Assembly (NCBI RefSeq): GCF_028476545.1
Contig: NW_026732011.1
Span: forward strand, 62,001-126,000
DNA from: Physella acuta
Taxonomy: Eukaryota > Mollusca > Gastropoda > Physidae
DNA: 64,000 nt
Reading direction: 5' to 3'
Part shown: positions 20,990-32,110 of the stretch, in pieces
Numbering within the stretch: position 1 is the stretch's first letter
How the letters are laid out: every line of letters starts with the position of its first letter
Program-made: the position numbers and the translations under genes
Notes under the pieces: model-generated
Database searches by the model: none
Told to the model about the DNA's origin: nothing
What the model saw: the letters and a program-made list of their open reading frames with translations, nothing else

Positions 20990-21036
20990 ACAGAACTAGC
21001 AATCCATAGAGCAGATGAAATAGAGTTCATTTTTTT
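20990..21036 (-). mobile_element. SINE-B 3' tail fragment
   Basis: CTAGCAATCCATAGAGCAGA followed by TGAAATAGAGTTCAT matches the tail block of SINE-B. The rest of the element is absent. Confidence 0.65.
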
Positions 21037-22070
21037 TAAATACGGTTATAATTGATATTCGGGGTTAGGATCATTTTCATTTGGGGCTTGTTCTTTGTTG
21101 ACATTGTTTAAAATTACATCACCATCCCCCATCCACCTCAAAAAATAATTTTTAAATTAAGGAGAGTAACAGTGTCATCGTGAATTTATTTTTAAAAAAT
21201 CAAGAAATTGACATGTTGGTTTTATTAGTTTAAAGACGCGATCGCTAAAGCATATATTATGTTGCTTCAGTAAGATACATATTAGAAATATCCTCTTTGT
21301 CAAGATTTGCATAAAACATAAAGTGTCTGGGTTTTATCTAAAGTGGCCATTAAACGTTAAATGAAAACAAGTACAATATATGGGATATAACATACATGGA
21401 CTTAGTAAAAGGGTAAATCCATAAGCATTAGCAAAAAAAATATTCGGAGATAAAGGATTAATATTTATACGCAAACATAAAAGCTTTTTTTTTTTAAATA
21501 TATACATCTACATTTGGGGTTAATGTTGTCATTGTGGAAATAAACTTATACGGGTTATTAAGAGTTAATGGCGAAACTGCATCACATGAGAAACACGAGA
21601 AGATTTTAAAACAAAGGAAATGGGTACACGAATTGTGACATAAAAATTTCCTAAGTGCACGCTAAAAGATTTCAGTGTTAAGACAAGTTCTAAAATGTGA
21701 GCAGAAGAGAAGCTATAAAAAAACGAAATTATTAAAACCCGAATAACTTTTTTTTTATTTTATTTTTAAATGACATTAAAGAAAAAAAAGGCACTCGTCT
21801 GCAATGCAATCAAGTGCGCTTTTTAAAAAAAAGATAATGTTTCTATTTCTATTCTCGATGATGTAAAGGTCTTTTTTCTTCTATCATAGTCGGAACTGTT
21901 TCAGTATTATCTCGAAGCTGGGTCAGGAGTGAAAGGTCACGTATGTTTTGTAGCGATAAATGTATTTGTTTTTAACATGGTAGAAAAAAATAGCTTTGGT
22001 GATACGAAGTAACGTTATAAATCATGTGTTAAAGTATGTTTAGCTTGATATATTCTTTGCAATATCTCTC
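21037..22070. other. AT-rich spacer, nothing recognised
   Basis: Unique AT-rich DNA with A/T runs. No feature supported. Confidence 0.5.
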
Positions 22071-22114
22071 TCCCCTCTCTCTCTGTATATATATATCTAT
22101 ATAATCTATATAAT

Positions 22115-22200
<86 letters not shown>

Positions 22201-22224
22201 AGATATATATAGATATAAATATAA

Positions 22225-22281
<57 letters not shown>
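22071..22281. repeat. (CT)n/(TA)n compound microsatellite
   Basis: CTCTCTCCCCTCTCTCTCTG leads into about 190 bp of TA with GATA-type interruptions at 22182-22228. The right end joins directly to a truncated hAT-N2. Confidence 0.95.
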
Positions 22282-22282
<1 letters not shown>

Positions 22283-22353
22283 TTTTTTTGGTGAGGGGAG
22301 GGGTGACACCATGAGTGCCGCCCCGGCTGACACCCAACCTAACTACGCCACTG
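22282..22353 (-). mobile_element. hAT-N2 copy 3, 5' end only
   Basis: On the minus strand it starts CAGTGGCGTAGTTAGGTTGG and continues GTGTCAGCC, GGCGGCACTCATGGTGTCAC and CCCTCCCC before running into the TA microsatellite. The other terminus and target duplication are not visible. Confidence 0.82.
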
Positions 22354-22361
22354 ACTCATAG

Positions 22362-23176
22362 AACTGTATCTGTTTAAGTAACGTAACACAGGTATTTTAA
22401 GAATGAACATGACGGATAACAAGTCATACACGTTCGTTGAAACGTGAAATGTTGCACCAGAAATTCTTCTAAATTTTTCGCTAACTGCCATTCCGGCAAG
22501 GCGTTCGTGTGAAGGACGCAGATGAGAAGAAAATTGGAACCGCTATGCCAGATTTTGTCGAGTCGGCGAACCAAAGATTGTTTGTAGAAAAATCACAAGA
22601 AATTTAGAATTTGTTTCGATCAGGCAAAAAAAGATACGAGCTCGAATACAAATTGCTGGGTTTTAGAGATTTAAGCGAAGAAAACGCGAATATAATAGGC
22701 CAGAAAATGAGTGTTGTGGCGGAGAGGGTGGGGTGGGTGGGGGGTGGAAGATGTCGAATCGAGATAGGATTTTATTTTCCCAGAGAGGTATGGGAAGGGA
22801 GAGAAGAATGGGGTGTAAGTCAGCCGAGTGACGTCACTTCCCGTATCAATACATCAGGTACCAACGGGTTACCGTCGCGGAGTTTTACGGTAAATCTGAT
22901 TTTATTTGAGCTCTGTTTTAATGGGATGGCTGGGGAGTGAGGGAGGGGGGATTAGTGTGTATGGTGGACATACAAATGCAAACCATTTTTATTTTTAGCT
23001 ACAAGCCCGAAATAAGCCTACACGCCTATCTGATAGATACATAGTTCTAACCACAAAAGGTTGTAGGTCTATATCACGTGCTACACATTTCGTGTATGTG
23101 AACATCCCCACACAATTCTTGTATGTGTACATCTTTAAATGTCTTCCCACAACCTATATCAAATAAATTGTACTTT
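22362..23176. other. Spacer with a G-rich block, nothing recognised
   Basis: 22715-22760 and 22925-22950 are G-rich on the plus strand. A TGACGTCA half-palindrome (GTGACGTCACTT) lies at about 22829-22840. No coding exon supported. Confidence 0.45.
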
Positions 23177-23372
23177 GTGGTTGGATGGTAGAACGTACGA
23201 CTACTATCAAGCAAGTCTCGCGTTTGAATCACGTTATGATATTTTGCTCTTTAATGACTAACGTTAGGGGGAAGTAATTCAGAAGGTTAGACACAGTTCT
23301 GACCATAATATAACTTTATACGCCGAGGTCACAGAAAAAGGTATACTCTACTTCATCTGCCAGAGGATTGAA
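23177..23372 (+). mobile_element. SINE-B copy, diverged
   Basis: GTGGTTGGATGGTAGAACG head, AGTCTCGCGTTTGAATCACG (box B), AGTTCTGACCATAATATAAC and CGCCGAGGTCACAGAAAAAG, then a tail CTCTACTTCATCTGCC. It faces the minus-strand copy at 23463-23714 tail to tail. Confidence 0.75.
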
Positions 23373-23462
23373 AAGGCGATTGAAATCCTTAACATTGCAC
23401 TAAGGACATGTAAAACAAAACCAGAGTGACAAAAATATCAACGTCTTCTCTCTTCTTAATTC

Positions 23463-23714
23463 CGTGCCTAAGACACATGTGGCAGATGAAGTAGAGTTCA
23501 TATGATTCATTGACCTCGAATTTCACTTGTTTCTGTGTCCTCGACATATGAGGATAATGTGTGGTCAGCACTATGTCCAGGCGCCTTTGTTTCCCTAACG
23601 TAATTTAGGTACTCTTCATAGCTGGGTGGGCTCGGAGACGTTCCACTAAATTTGAACCCGGATTCGAACTCGAGACTCACGAGTTAGCAGTCTAGCTCGC
23701 TACCGCTAGGCTAC
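23463..23714 (-). mobile_element. SINE-B copy with a short internal duplication
   Basis: Full set of blocks on the minus strand, box B AGTCTCGAGTTCGAATCCGG. Near the tail the TTTC...GACCTCG segment is present twice (around 23503 and 23530), making the copy longer than its kin. Confidence 0.87.
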
Positions 23715-24202
23715 ATTTTCATCATACATCCTTCATTAACATCATTCGATTCAAACATACTTCAACTTCTTACATTACATACGGTGTAACATAATTTTAA
23801 CACTGATCCTTTAAGTCTTACCACAGACAATTTCATATCAATATGCTATTCTTATATAAGAATCTTAAAAAAGCTTAAAAAAGTAAGTAAATAGGCCTAC
23901 ATATCCGTCAAATTATATCATGGATACATACACTCTAATTCATGATTCCGAACGTCTTGTTTATAGAACTCTGTCATAATCAAAGACATCAAAAGTGTGC
24001 AAGCAATATCAGCCCAACTAAGGGAACAAGATAAACCTTAATTTTTAAATAGATGTTTATATCCACATTGCTTTCAACTCAAGTTTTACTTTTTAAACAT
24101 CCATTAAAACATTAGCTACATTTTCATCGATTGTAGTTCAAATATCTAAGGAAGTGAAAGTACATTTCTTTTTATTTAATGTGGTTGATTATATATTTTT
24201 GT
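23715..24202. other. AT-rich spacer, nothing recognised
   Basis: No feature supported. Confidence 0.5.
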
Positions 24203-24440
24203 AGGACGGCGTGGCCTAGAGGTAGAGAGCTAGACTTCTCACCCGAAAGTCTCGAGTTCGAATAAGGGTTCAAGTCAGTAGACCGTCCCTGAGTATACCC
24301 AGCTCTGATCGGTACGAAACTCACTTTAGGGAAAGTAAATACGGCTGGGCATAGTGTTAATAAAACGATCCCTTCATATGCCAAGAACATCTGAAACAGA
24401 TGAACTCTAATTCTTCTGCCCCATGTGTCTTGGGCACGAA
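24203..24440 (+). mobile_element. SINE-B copy, plus-strand, near full length
   Basis: GGACGGCGTGGCCTAGAGGT (box A region), AGTCTCGAGTTCGAATAAGG (box B), GTCCCTGAGTATACCCAGCT, GGCTGGGCATAGTGTTAATA, ATGAACTCTAATTCTTCTGC and CCCATGTGTCTTGGGCACGA. One of the best sense-strand examples of the family. Confidence 0.9.
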
Positions 24441-24476
24441 CGGGAAAATATGATGATGTATTATACATTATACACA

Positions 24477-24493
24477 CACAGACACATACAGAC

Positions 24494-24581
<88 letters not shown>
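24477..24581. repeat. (CA)/(TA)n compound microsatellite
   Basis: CACACAGACACATACAGACA then about 85 bp of uninterrupted TA, just beyond the SINE-B tail. Confidence 0.95.
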
Positions 24582-24582
<1 letters not shown>

Positions 24583-24884
24583 CACAAATAAACATGCACA
24601 GTTTAAGCGGACAGGATTTACATTTTTATCTGTAGGAATCTTTAGAATTACCATTTAAAATACTTTTTAAAACCCATGAGTAACATTTTATATTTCAAAC
24701 GTTTTTGATCGACCTATTTACTAACACGCCTTGTTAGTCGCGAGGAATTAAAATGGCCGAACTAAATAAAACAGTGCCCGTCCCCCCCGGGAGACTAGCG
24801 GACTCTCGGGCTGGGAGGGTGAGCAAGATTTGGCACTCGTCTCTGAACTTTTGTCTGTCTGGGATTCATGTTGGGTCTTAGTGT

Positions 24885-24966
24885 GTGGTGGTGTAGACAG
24901 ACATTGATTGGAAGTCTTGGTATAGACAGACATTGATTGGAAGAATTGGTATAGACAGACATTTTT
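24885..24966. repeat. 30-bp tandem repeat, ~2.7 units
   Basis: GTAGACAGACATTGATTGGA, then AGTCTTG / AGAATTG: three successive copies with few changes. Confidence 0.9.
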
Positions 24967-25012
24967 TTTTACCTATATGGAATGTGAGGTTGGGTCATCG
25001 AATCAAGGCGTC

Positions 25013-25252
25013 TAGACAGACAATAGCTTTTAAACCTAGATAGACGATAGCTTTTAAACCTATATAGACAATAGCTTTTAAACCTAGATAGACAATAGCT
25101 TTTAAACCTGTACAGACAATAGCTTTTAAACCTAGATAGACAATAGCTTTTAAACCTAGATAGATAATAGCTTTTAAACCTAGATAGACAATAGCTTTTA
25201 AACCTAGATAGACAATAGCTTTTAAACCTAGATAGACAATAGCTTTTAAACC
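25013..25252. repeat. 24-bp minisatellite (AGACAATAGCTTTTAAACCT)
   Basis: Ten nearly identical units AGACAATAGCTTTTAAACCT + AGAT. Because 24 is divisible by 3, the minus strand shows an octapeptide-repeat frame (FKSYCLSR). Synonymous and nonsynonymous changes look unconstrained, so I do not call it a protein. Confidence 0.95.
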
Positions 25253-25297
25253 TATTGCATTGCAGACAGGTTAGGTTATAAGTTGGATACTCTATAT

Positions 25298-25500
25298 TAG
25301 TGGTTCTGAACAATTTTGTAATACCAAACCCCACTAGTTTCATATGCGAATTCAACAAACCCTTCGTAACAGTTCTATCATTTGCATTGACAAAATCCGA
25401 TTGTAAATCATTCGAGTAAGTAGTAGTCATGACCTACACCGAATCCACGAGACTGACTCACCGAACCCAAGGGGTTCGATCTAACCCAGGCTTAGAGGGT
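25298..25500 (+). mobile_element. hAT-N4-type relic
   Basis: Starts TAGTGGTTCTGAACAATTTT and GTAATACCAAACCCC, and ends with the opposite motif GGGGTTCGATCTAACCCAGG + CTTAGA. These are eroded forms of CAGTGGTTC..AACCTG ends. The extreme 3' terminus is lost next to the following SINE-B. Confidence 0.6.
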
Positions 25501-25502
25501 AT

Positions 25503-25660
25503 GTTTGTGGCCTAGCGGTAGGGCGCTAGACTGCTAACCCGAAATCCCCGAGTTCAAATCCGAGTCCACCCAACTCTGATGGGTACCTTACTCAAGGTAA
25601 CGGTAAGTAAAGGCGGCTGGGCATAGTACTGTCTACACATCATCTTCATATGTCCAGCAC
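25503..25660 (+). mobile_element. SINE-B copy, 3'-shortened
   Basis: GTGGCCTAGCGGTAGGGCGC, TAGACTGCTAACCCGAAATC, CGAGTTCAAATCCGAG, GGCTGGGCATAGTACTGTCT. It ends after CATCTTCATATG. The segment between box B and ACCCAACTCTGATGGG is shorter than usual. Confidence 0.87.
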
Positions 25661-26306
25661 TTTAATAGTAAAAAAAAAGTAAACTTTAAAGACATTTAAA
25701 ACCAGGAAAGAATAATTTCGACTTTAAAACAAAATAAACAAACCAGAAAAATGTGGATCTAGTGTAAAAACATGTATAGTCTAATATTGGACGTCCGCGG
25801 TTCATTATACAGTAATTACAGTTTGTGAGAACTCATTAACCTTTAACCTATTATGCATGTCGAATAATCCGTGCACGAGAAGATCACGCTTTCAGACAGC
25901 ATCACGTGATTAGCAGATCGCATCACGTGATTAGGTGGTCGGCCTAGTTGCAGAACGGTGTCAACGGCACACGGAAAATATTTCCGCATGACCGAAAGTC
26001 GCACCCGGGATCTTCGCATGAGTGGATGCGTGGTGCGGTGAGTGGCGTGGGGGGGGGGGGAAGGGGGGAAGGGTGCAGGCTGGTTGAGGATAAGGGGGAA
26101 AAAATCCATCGGGGGAAACCCTCGATTGCGTGCGTGAAGAGGGTGCCGCACGATGCTGAATAATGCAGATTGAAACAACAGAATCTTGCACGTTACATTG
26201 GTCGGTGTGTTGAACTGTATGTTTGTAGACGTGTGTGAGTTTTTAGTTCGTAATTTTTGTTGTTATTACCCGGGGCTATTTACTAGCATCCACCATAGGT
26301 ATCTGT
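25661..26306. other. Spacer with a GC-richer island at 25930-26165
   Basis: 25930-26165 is clearly GC-richer than its surroundings and has GCATGACCGAAAGTCGCACC, a G tract at 26049-26075 and several CpGs. No reading frame of interest. It might be regulatory or an unrecognised repeat. Confidence 0.35.
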
Positions 26307-26540
26307 GGGAAGGCGTGGTCTTGCGTTAGAGCACTAGACTTATAATCCGAAAGTCTCGAGTTCGTATCCGGGTTTAAGTCATTGGCACTTTACTGATTCC
26401 ATATAACTCTGATGGGTACCTAACTCATGTTGGTTCAGGTAAAGGCGACTGGGCATAGTGCTGACCTCATCATCCCTTCAGATCCCGAGGCCAAGAAATA
26501 TATAAGCTCTACTTCACCTGCCGAATAGATCGCTAATTTA
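26307..26540 (+). mobile_element. SINE-B copy
   Basis: GGAAGGCGTGGTCTTGCG, AAGTCTCGAGTTCGTATCCG, CTGATGGGTACCTAACTCAT, GGGCATAGTGCTGACCTCAT, TATAAGCTCTACTTCACCTG and tail CCGAATAGATCGCTAATTTA. Complete in outline. Confidence 0.9.
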
Positions 26541-27060
26541 AATAAGAATATTTACTTTTTATCATAGGTAACTAACTTGTAGAACTATTTGTTACCAGTA
26601 TGTTTACTATACTATCCTAATCTCAACATTACGATTTAGTTTACTCTCGATCATTTTCGAGAATTTCAGAAACTTTTCGGGATTCAGTTTTAGATATTAC
26701 GATTAATTAAAACCCCATTCCCCAATTCAGCAATAACCTCAGAACTTTAGCCTCTATCTCATCATGTATCAAATGTATAATCTCTATCGGCCATTAATCT
26801 ACTTTTTTGCAGCTTATACAAACATCTATTCCATTAAAATGTACATGAAATCTTAACTATTCATATTTAAACTATTTAACAAAATATATTAAGCTGCTTT
26901 AGGAAACGATTTTAGAAATCACTTTAACATTTTCCTAAAAATAAACCTTAGCTGTCAATTTAGCATTTAATATTTAAACGACTCCATTAAAAAATAATTT
27001 TAAAAATATATTTTAAAAATGAACATTTCCAACAAATGGCCTTTTTATTGAATGACCTAT
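26541..27060. other. AT-rich spacer, nothing recognised
   Basis: No feature supported. Confidence 0.5.
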
Positions 27061-27061
27061 T

Positions 27062-27335
27062 TTTTTTAAACCGGCAGATAATTACATTAACTGACACGCA
27101 AACAAGGGTTTATGATTTAATAGCCTCCAACATCGACAACATGAGGGAACATTTCTTCTGAAAAGCCGCCCAGAGCGTTAGACCGCCCAAGCGTCAGTCG
27201 CCCGCTACCCTACAGCGCATTAAAAACTGGTTAAAGCGAGGCCACAGTTAGATATGTTTACTAATTGGTTTTATTAAGGCGTAATGGGGGATTTTTGCGC
27301 TTCTGCGGGATCGATTAAGTATATCTTTTCGAGAC
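27062..27335. promoter_or_regulatory. Candidate conserved non-coding / regulatory island
   Basis: Unlike its AT-rich flanks, this block is mixed in composition, repeat-free and dense in motif-like words: TAATTA at 27079-27084, CAAACAA near 27100, TGTTTAC at 27255-27261, ATTGG, TTTTATTAAGGCGTAATG and ATCGATTAA. These resemble homeodomain and forkhead sites. No open frame. That it is regulatory is inference from composition and motifs only. Confidence 0.35.
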
Positions 27336-27768
27336 AAGAATAGCGTAGAGAGGAATGAGGGGTAGTTTGTCATGCACTATATAGCTTACAAGAGAAAGAT
27401 TTTTTCCTTATTGGTTAATTTCCGGAAGAAATGTCAATTACAAGACTTAAACGGGTTTTTAAATAAGTATTCAATTCTTTTAATTTTAATTGAGTAGATA
27501 AAGTCTTTAATGAAGACATTATATACAATGAACTTATACGCGTTATGGTAGTGTAAGCAAGTTAAATTGGTAGAGACATCCTTATTTTTAAGCGTACGAC
27601 TAACTGAATATTTCTGGGGATTTTTATTTTTTTTTGCTAGTGTTCAATTATATAATCTTTTCGAAAAAGGGGTGTTGGGTTACTGGTAGTTAACTTAATA
27701 CATGCATGGCTTGTTAATGTCAATACTAATCATATACCTAACTCTAACCCTAACTCTAGTCTTCCATA
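27336..27768. other. AT-rich spacer, nothing recognised
   Basis: A short CCTAACTCTAACCCTAACTC run at 27738-27760 is telomere-like in sequence but only a few imperfect units long. Otherwise nothing. Confidence 0.5.
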
Positions 27769-27776
27769 TGCCTAAC

Positions 27777-27981
27777 TAGAGTTTTTTCCAGCCCCCCCCC
27801 CCCCCCCCCCCCCCGAAGAAAGTCTACCGCCCCCGAACGAAATGAAATTTATATAGCAAATATATACTTTTAACAGTGTCCACCCGCCCCCTCCCACCCG
27901 AACAAAATCTACCACCCCCACCCGAAAATTTCAAGTGCTTCCACCGCCCCCCCTGGAGAAAAAAGTCTGGAAGAAACTCTG
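27777..27981 (+). mobile_element. hAT-N1 copy 3
   Basis: 205 bp from TAGAGTTTTTTCCAGCC to GTCTGGAAGAAACTCTG. Flanks TGCCTAAC and CGCCTAAC match at 7 of 8. All four family core phrases are present between C tracts. Confidence 0.93.
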
Positions 27982-28144
27982 CGCCTAACCTTAATTTCTA
28001 ACCATAAAACTAGTTGAGATTACAATACTATTAGCAAACCTAACACACCTATTTTTGGAAGAGTCTATTAACGGACATCGGTAACCTCACCATCCAATAT
28101 TTTCTTTTAAATATTGATTTTGTTACTAGATATTCAACTCAAAA

Positions 28145-28232
28145 TACCTTGTCGAACAAGGTTATAATTCGCCGAACAATGTGATGTAATGCCGAACCAA
28201 GTTATAGTTCGCCAAGACATGTTATAATTCGC
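28145..28232. repeat. Degenerate ~26-bp tandem repeat
   Basis: GGTTATAATTCGCCGAACAA-type units, about four with many substitutions. Confidence 0.7.
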
Positions 28233-29145
28233 CAGATGGTTGCTACCGTTTGTTGAGACTGGTTATGAACTACCAACCCCAGCAATATTTCACTAGCTCT
28301 TATGTTAGCGTCGAATGAAATAACTTCAACAGAGTCTACTGAATGCTTTCTTTAATCCTTTATGTTAATATCCGTTTTCAGCAGTAAATTTAGCGTTATC
28401 TTTAATGCTATTTCACCATACCAAATTTTGAAAATTCGAAAAAAAAATATGTTTGGAGTATTTTCTTTAACAAAAAACTAGCCAGATGACTCTAAAAGAG
28501 ATAGTTAAAAAAGATCATTGATTATCACTATAAGACAAACATAATTTATATGTTAGCTTTTGAAATTTGAGATCTCCGCAAAAGTTGTTTTTTCAAGATG
28601 GTCGCGTTGCCATGTCAACCATACTTTCAGGTGATTCCCCGATGCATACACATATTTTCTTTTAAATACCCTAACATACCCTAACATAAATACACACACA
28701 TAAATAAATACATTTTTTTTTTGCTTTCCGAGAGCCAAACACCTTAACAAAAACAAAACTTTAAACGTTTTTGAAAAAAAAAATGGAGTTAGTTCACATG
28801 AAGCGATATATCAACCCCAAGTTAAATGAAATTTAGCTTGGTTAAAAATTTAATTAAGAATTGTAAAACCAAACTGGGATTGGACCCACGATCAACAGAA
28901 AAGCTTTAGAAATCTTCGTTACCCTCTTGTTAAAACACCATATCTAGCGCATTCACAATACAGAAAAAAAAAATCTGACACGCACCCTAGTCTAGTGCAA
29001 GCAAAATCTAGGCCCTCTTCATAAATTTTTCATACTTTCCATTCAGTGCCATGGACCCATGTGGCTCTTAATTAATTAGGGTTTTAATATATAACATGTC
29101 TATAATAACACATCGTCACATTAATTAGCCGAAATCGATTAGCTA
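28233..29145. other. AT-rich spacer, weak tRNA-like trace
   Basis: At 28870-28935 the minus strand reads GTGGGTCCAATCCCA, a T-arm-like word, without a convincing box A. Probably an old tRNA-derived fragment or chance. Nothing else recognised. Confidence 0.35.
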
Positions 29146-29153
29146 ATTATATG

Positions 29154-29386
29154 CAGTGTTTCTTCCAGACTTTTTTCCTCCGGGGGTGCACTTGAAATTT
29201 TCGGGGGGGGGGGGGGGAGGGTGGTAAACTTTCTTCGGGGGCGGGGGGCGGCGGACACTGTTAAAAGTATATATTTTCTATATAAATTATATAAATTTCA
29301 TTTCGTTCAGGGGGGGGGGCGGTAAAAAATTTCCGGGGCGGGGGCTTCCCCCCCCGCCCCCGAAGAGACGCCTGGAAGAAAATCTG
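29154..29386 (-). mobile_element. hAT-N1 copy 4
   Basis: 233 bp, in reverse orientation to copy 1: CAGTGTTTCTTCCAGACTTT, G tracts, GGACACTGTTAAAAGTATAT, ATTTCATTTCGTTCAGGG, ending CGCCTGGAAGAAAATCTG. Flanks ATTATATG and ATTATATA match at 7 of 8. It extends through an extra G/C-rich segment near the right end. Confidence 0.94.
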
Positions 29387-29582
29387 ATTATATACATACA
29401 AGCTGATGCTCCTAATAAAAAAAGGCTTTGCATGATATTTATTGTTTTATTTATTTTTAATGAACAAAGAAGGATGATATTTAGCATCTATAGTCTGCGC
29501 AATTTTCATCAATAAAAAAAGCAGTTTTAGCATCTTGCGTTTGCTTTCCGATCGCCTTGAACATTGCCATTGATATTCTATT

Positions 29583-29657
29583 CAGAGTTTCTTCCAGGCA
29601 TTTATTCGGGGAAATTTTAGGTGCCCCCCCGGAGAAAAAAGTCTGGAAGAAACAGTG
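29583..29657 (+). mobile_element. hAT-N1 internal-deletion derivative, 75 bp
   Basis: CAGAGTTTCTTCCAGGCAT and GGAGAAAAAAGTCTGGAAGA + AACAGTG are the two family ends, joined through only about 30 bp of core. No clear target duplication. Confidence 0.85.
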
Positions 29658-30191
29658 TTTATATGAATCGAAAGCGCCAGGCATGACTACTATAAATAGT
29701 GTTAAGCGTTTAAGGCTATGATTTCGTTCGTATACACGTCAGTGATGTAAATGTATGTATTTTAAACCAAATTCATTTAAGGTTAGTCATAATTATCATG
29801 TAATTAATTTTTTAACTTTAATTGAAGCAATGAGAGAGAGACCGGGGTTACAATAATCTATAAGCGTGTGCATTGAAATATGTTAGAAATTATATTTTTA
29901 TTTTATTTCATGGACCTTTATGCACTGATTCCAGATTTCAGAACATTTTTTTTTTACTTTTTTTTTTGAGAAAACACGATCAAATGTATATAAAAAAAGG
30001 AGAGATTGTTACAAAAACGCAAAAATTGAAAGCAGCCGTTGGCTTGGTTTAGATATTATAATCCATTAGAAAGTTGATTATTTCAAGCCATGAAACAGTG
30101 TTTCAAATACTAATAATAGCAATATTACTACCATATTAAGAATTTTCCATTGCTTTAAATTAATACTATTTAATTTGTTTGAATACTTGTA

Positions 30192-30195
<4 letters not shown>
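29658..30195. other. AT-rich spacer, nothing recognised
   Basis: No feature supported. Confidence 0.5.

Positions 30196-30258
<63 letters not shown>
30196..30258. repeat. (TA)n microsatellite
   Basis: About 62 bp of uninterrupted TA. Confidence 0.97.
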
Positions 30259-30260
<2 letters not shown>

Positions 30261-30270
30261 GTATATACCT

Positions 30271-31639
30271 GTATGTATATTTATAAAGAAATACCAAGGC
30301 TATACGTATAGCTTTAGGTTTAACTAAAATTTCAGTATTATATGTGTATTTATATGTAATTATTAATACCTACTCAGTTATGTAAATAATTCTCAGAGTA
30401 AATATATTTTTTGTGGTCATACCAGTTTTTTTGCCAATCCCAATAAATAAGAGTTTTTTTTTTTTTGTTTAATACACAAACATTTAATTATAACTACTAA
30501 TTTAAATGTAATTTATCTATCAAGTGTTAAGAAAAAGATGTTTAAACCGAAAAAATAAGCAAAAAATAACATTACCAGTTGCACATTAAATGGTATATCC
30601 GAATTAGAAACTGTCACTAAAATCCATTAATTTGAAAAAAAGAAACAACGTATCAGTCAAGGCGATTATTTCACGTGGTTGGTGAACGAAAAAACCAAAC
30701 TGAAACGTACCGAGCCGAAAGCAAGGGGAAAGAAGCATGAATTGTTTCCCTTATTTCTAGCAGATATCTCGACAGTCTCTCTCTCTCTCTCTCTCGCGTG
30801 TTCGTATTCGGAACACTATCCAGTATCGATGCTCACATTTTGTTTGTGCGATACATCTAAATAGTGGGAATGTTTTTAAATTTCTAGTTTCATATCTGAA
30901 AATGGTGTTATATTTTAAAACAAATACTACTACGCTAAATTAAAAAAATAAAATTAACATAAATCTAGGGTTAAAATTAGGACTTAGTTACACTTAATGC
31001 CCGATACCATGATCGCGTGTTTTCTAAGGAGTGACTAAATTTAACTTCCGCTAGCCTTTTCTTGATTGGGGACTGAGTTTTATTTTCGCTAATTATTCTA
31101 CAACCTTGGTTCTGCCGATTGATTCAACTCGAAACGTACCGTCTTTTATATTTAATGCATGTCCCACGTTAATGCTTTAGAAAGTGGGTTTAAAAAAAAT
31201 CTAATTTAAAACTACAGTCTAAGTGCACAAAGGTCAAGGTCATTTTTAGAAAGGTAGTTAACTTTAGAGGAAAACAAGAAGAGGGTTTGAAAGCAGTTAT
31301 TGTTACGGCGATTCGGTGCCGTGTAGAGTAGTGGGTTCGGATCCCATCTGACTAAAACGACACTGCTTTTTTATAGGACTATAGTGAGTAATTGTGTCTA
31401 CATTTGGTAATGTTATACTATTTTATATTGCTATTTCGATTTAATCGTATACCTGTATTGATGGGGTTTTTTTTGGTTTTTTTGTTGTTGTTGTTGCCAG
31501 TGTTTAAATGCGATGGTTATGATTGTGAGGTACATAAGAAACAACATAATTTTGGGACATGCAAACTGAGACATACGCAAAGTTATAGTATGCGTGCGTA
31601 AAGATGTAAAAGAAGGAACCTATAATGTTATATCAGAAA
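30271..31639. other. AT-rich spacer with a CT run and a T-arm-like word
   Basis: A CT run lies at 30777-30797. At 31328-31350 GTAGTGGGTTCGGATCCCAT looks like a tRNA T arm, but no full cloverleaf could be folded around it. No gene supported. Confidence 0.45.
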
Positions 31640-32110
31640 AATTTAAGACGCATACATGTATATATCAACATACATATGTATGAAGAAGTGAAAACACACG
31701 CTTTAAATCGATGACATACTAGCTTGCACACACTAACGCACGCTCACGATTTTAGTTATATACGAGCATTTGAACACACTTTAATACGGACAGACAAACA
31801 CACATTGTCATTTACACATTAACATAAATTGACACGCACACACGTGTACACTAACACAAGAACACACTTTAACATGAAAACACGCATACATACACACGTA
31901 CACAAACACACGAATATACAAAAGACGAACACAAGTTGTCACAGATATACGATTAAACATGTTCACAGACACATACACATCACACTTGTGCTCATATACA
32001 CGAAACACACCAACACAAACGGACAAAAGAACATCAACACAGAACACACCGAATCGTTTGTACACAAACACGACATCATACACACAGACCAACTCACCAA
32101 CAGATAAATA
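31640..32110. repeat. Degenerate (CA)n-derived tract
   Basis: Long stretch dominated by ACACA, ACGCACA and AACACAC words with many substitutions. Open frames on both strands are compositional. Confidence 0.8.

Noticed and set aside
24203-24275. Heads of SINE-B and SINE-A as true tRNA genes
   Set aside because: Boxes A and B are present but cloverleaf stems do not close and a SINE body follows in every copy; called as SINEs instead.
24969-25430. Minus-strand frame with RFKSYCLS repeats
   Set aside because: A 24-bp minisatellite read in frame; unit changes are not biased to silent positions and the ends are unrelated sequence.
27738-27760. Telomere-like CTAACCC repeats
   Set aside because: Only about three imperfect units (CCTAACTCTAACCCTAACTC), not an interstitial telomere array.
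28870-28940. Possible minus-strand tRNA-like head
   Set aside because: T-arm-like word only; flanking sequence matches neither SINE-A nor SINE-B.
31300-31360. Possible tRNA gene around GTGGGTTCGGATCCCAT
   Set aside because: Only a T-arm-like word; no matching box A, anticodon arm or acceptor stem at the right spacing.
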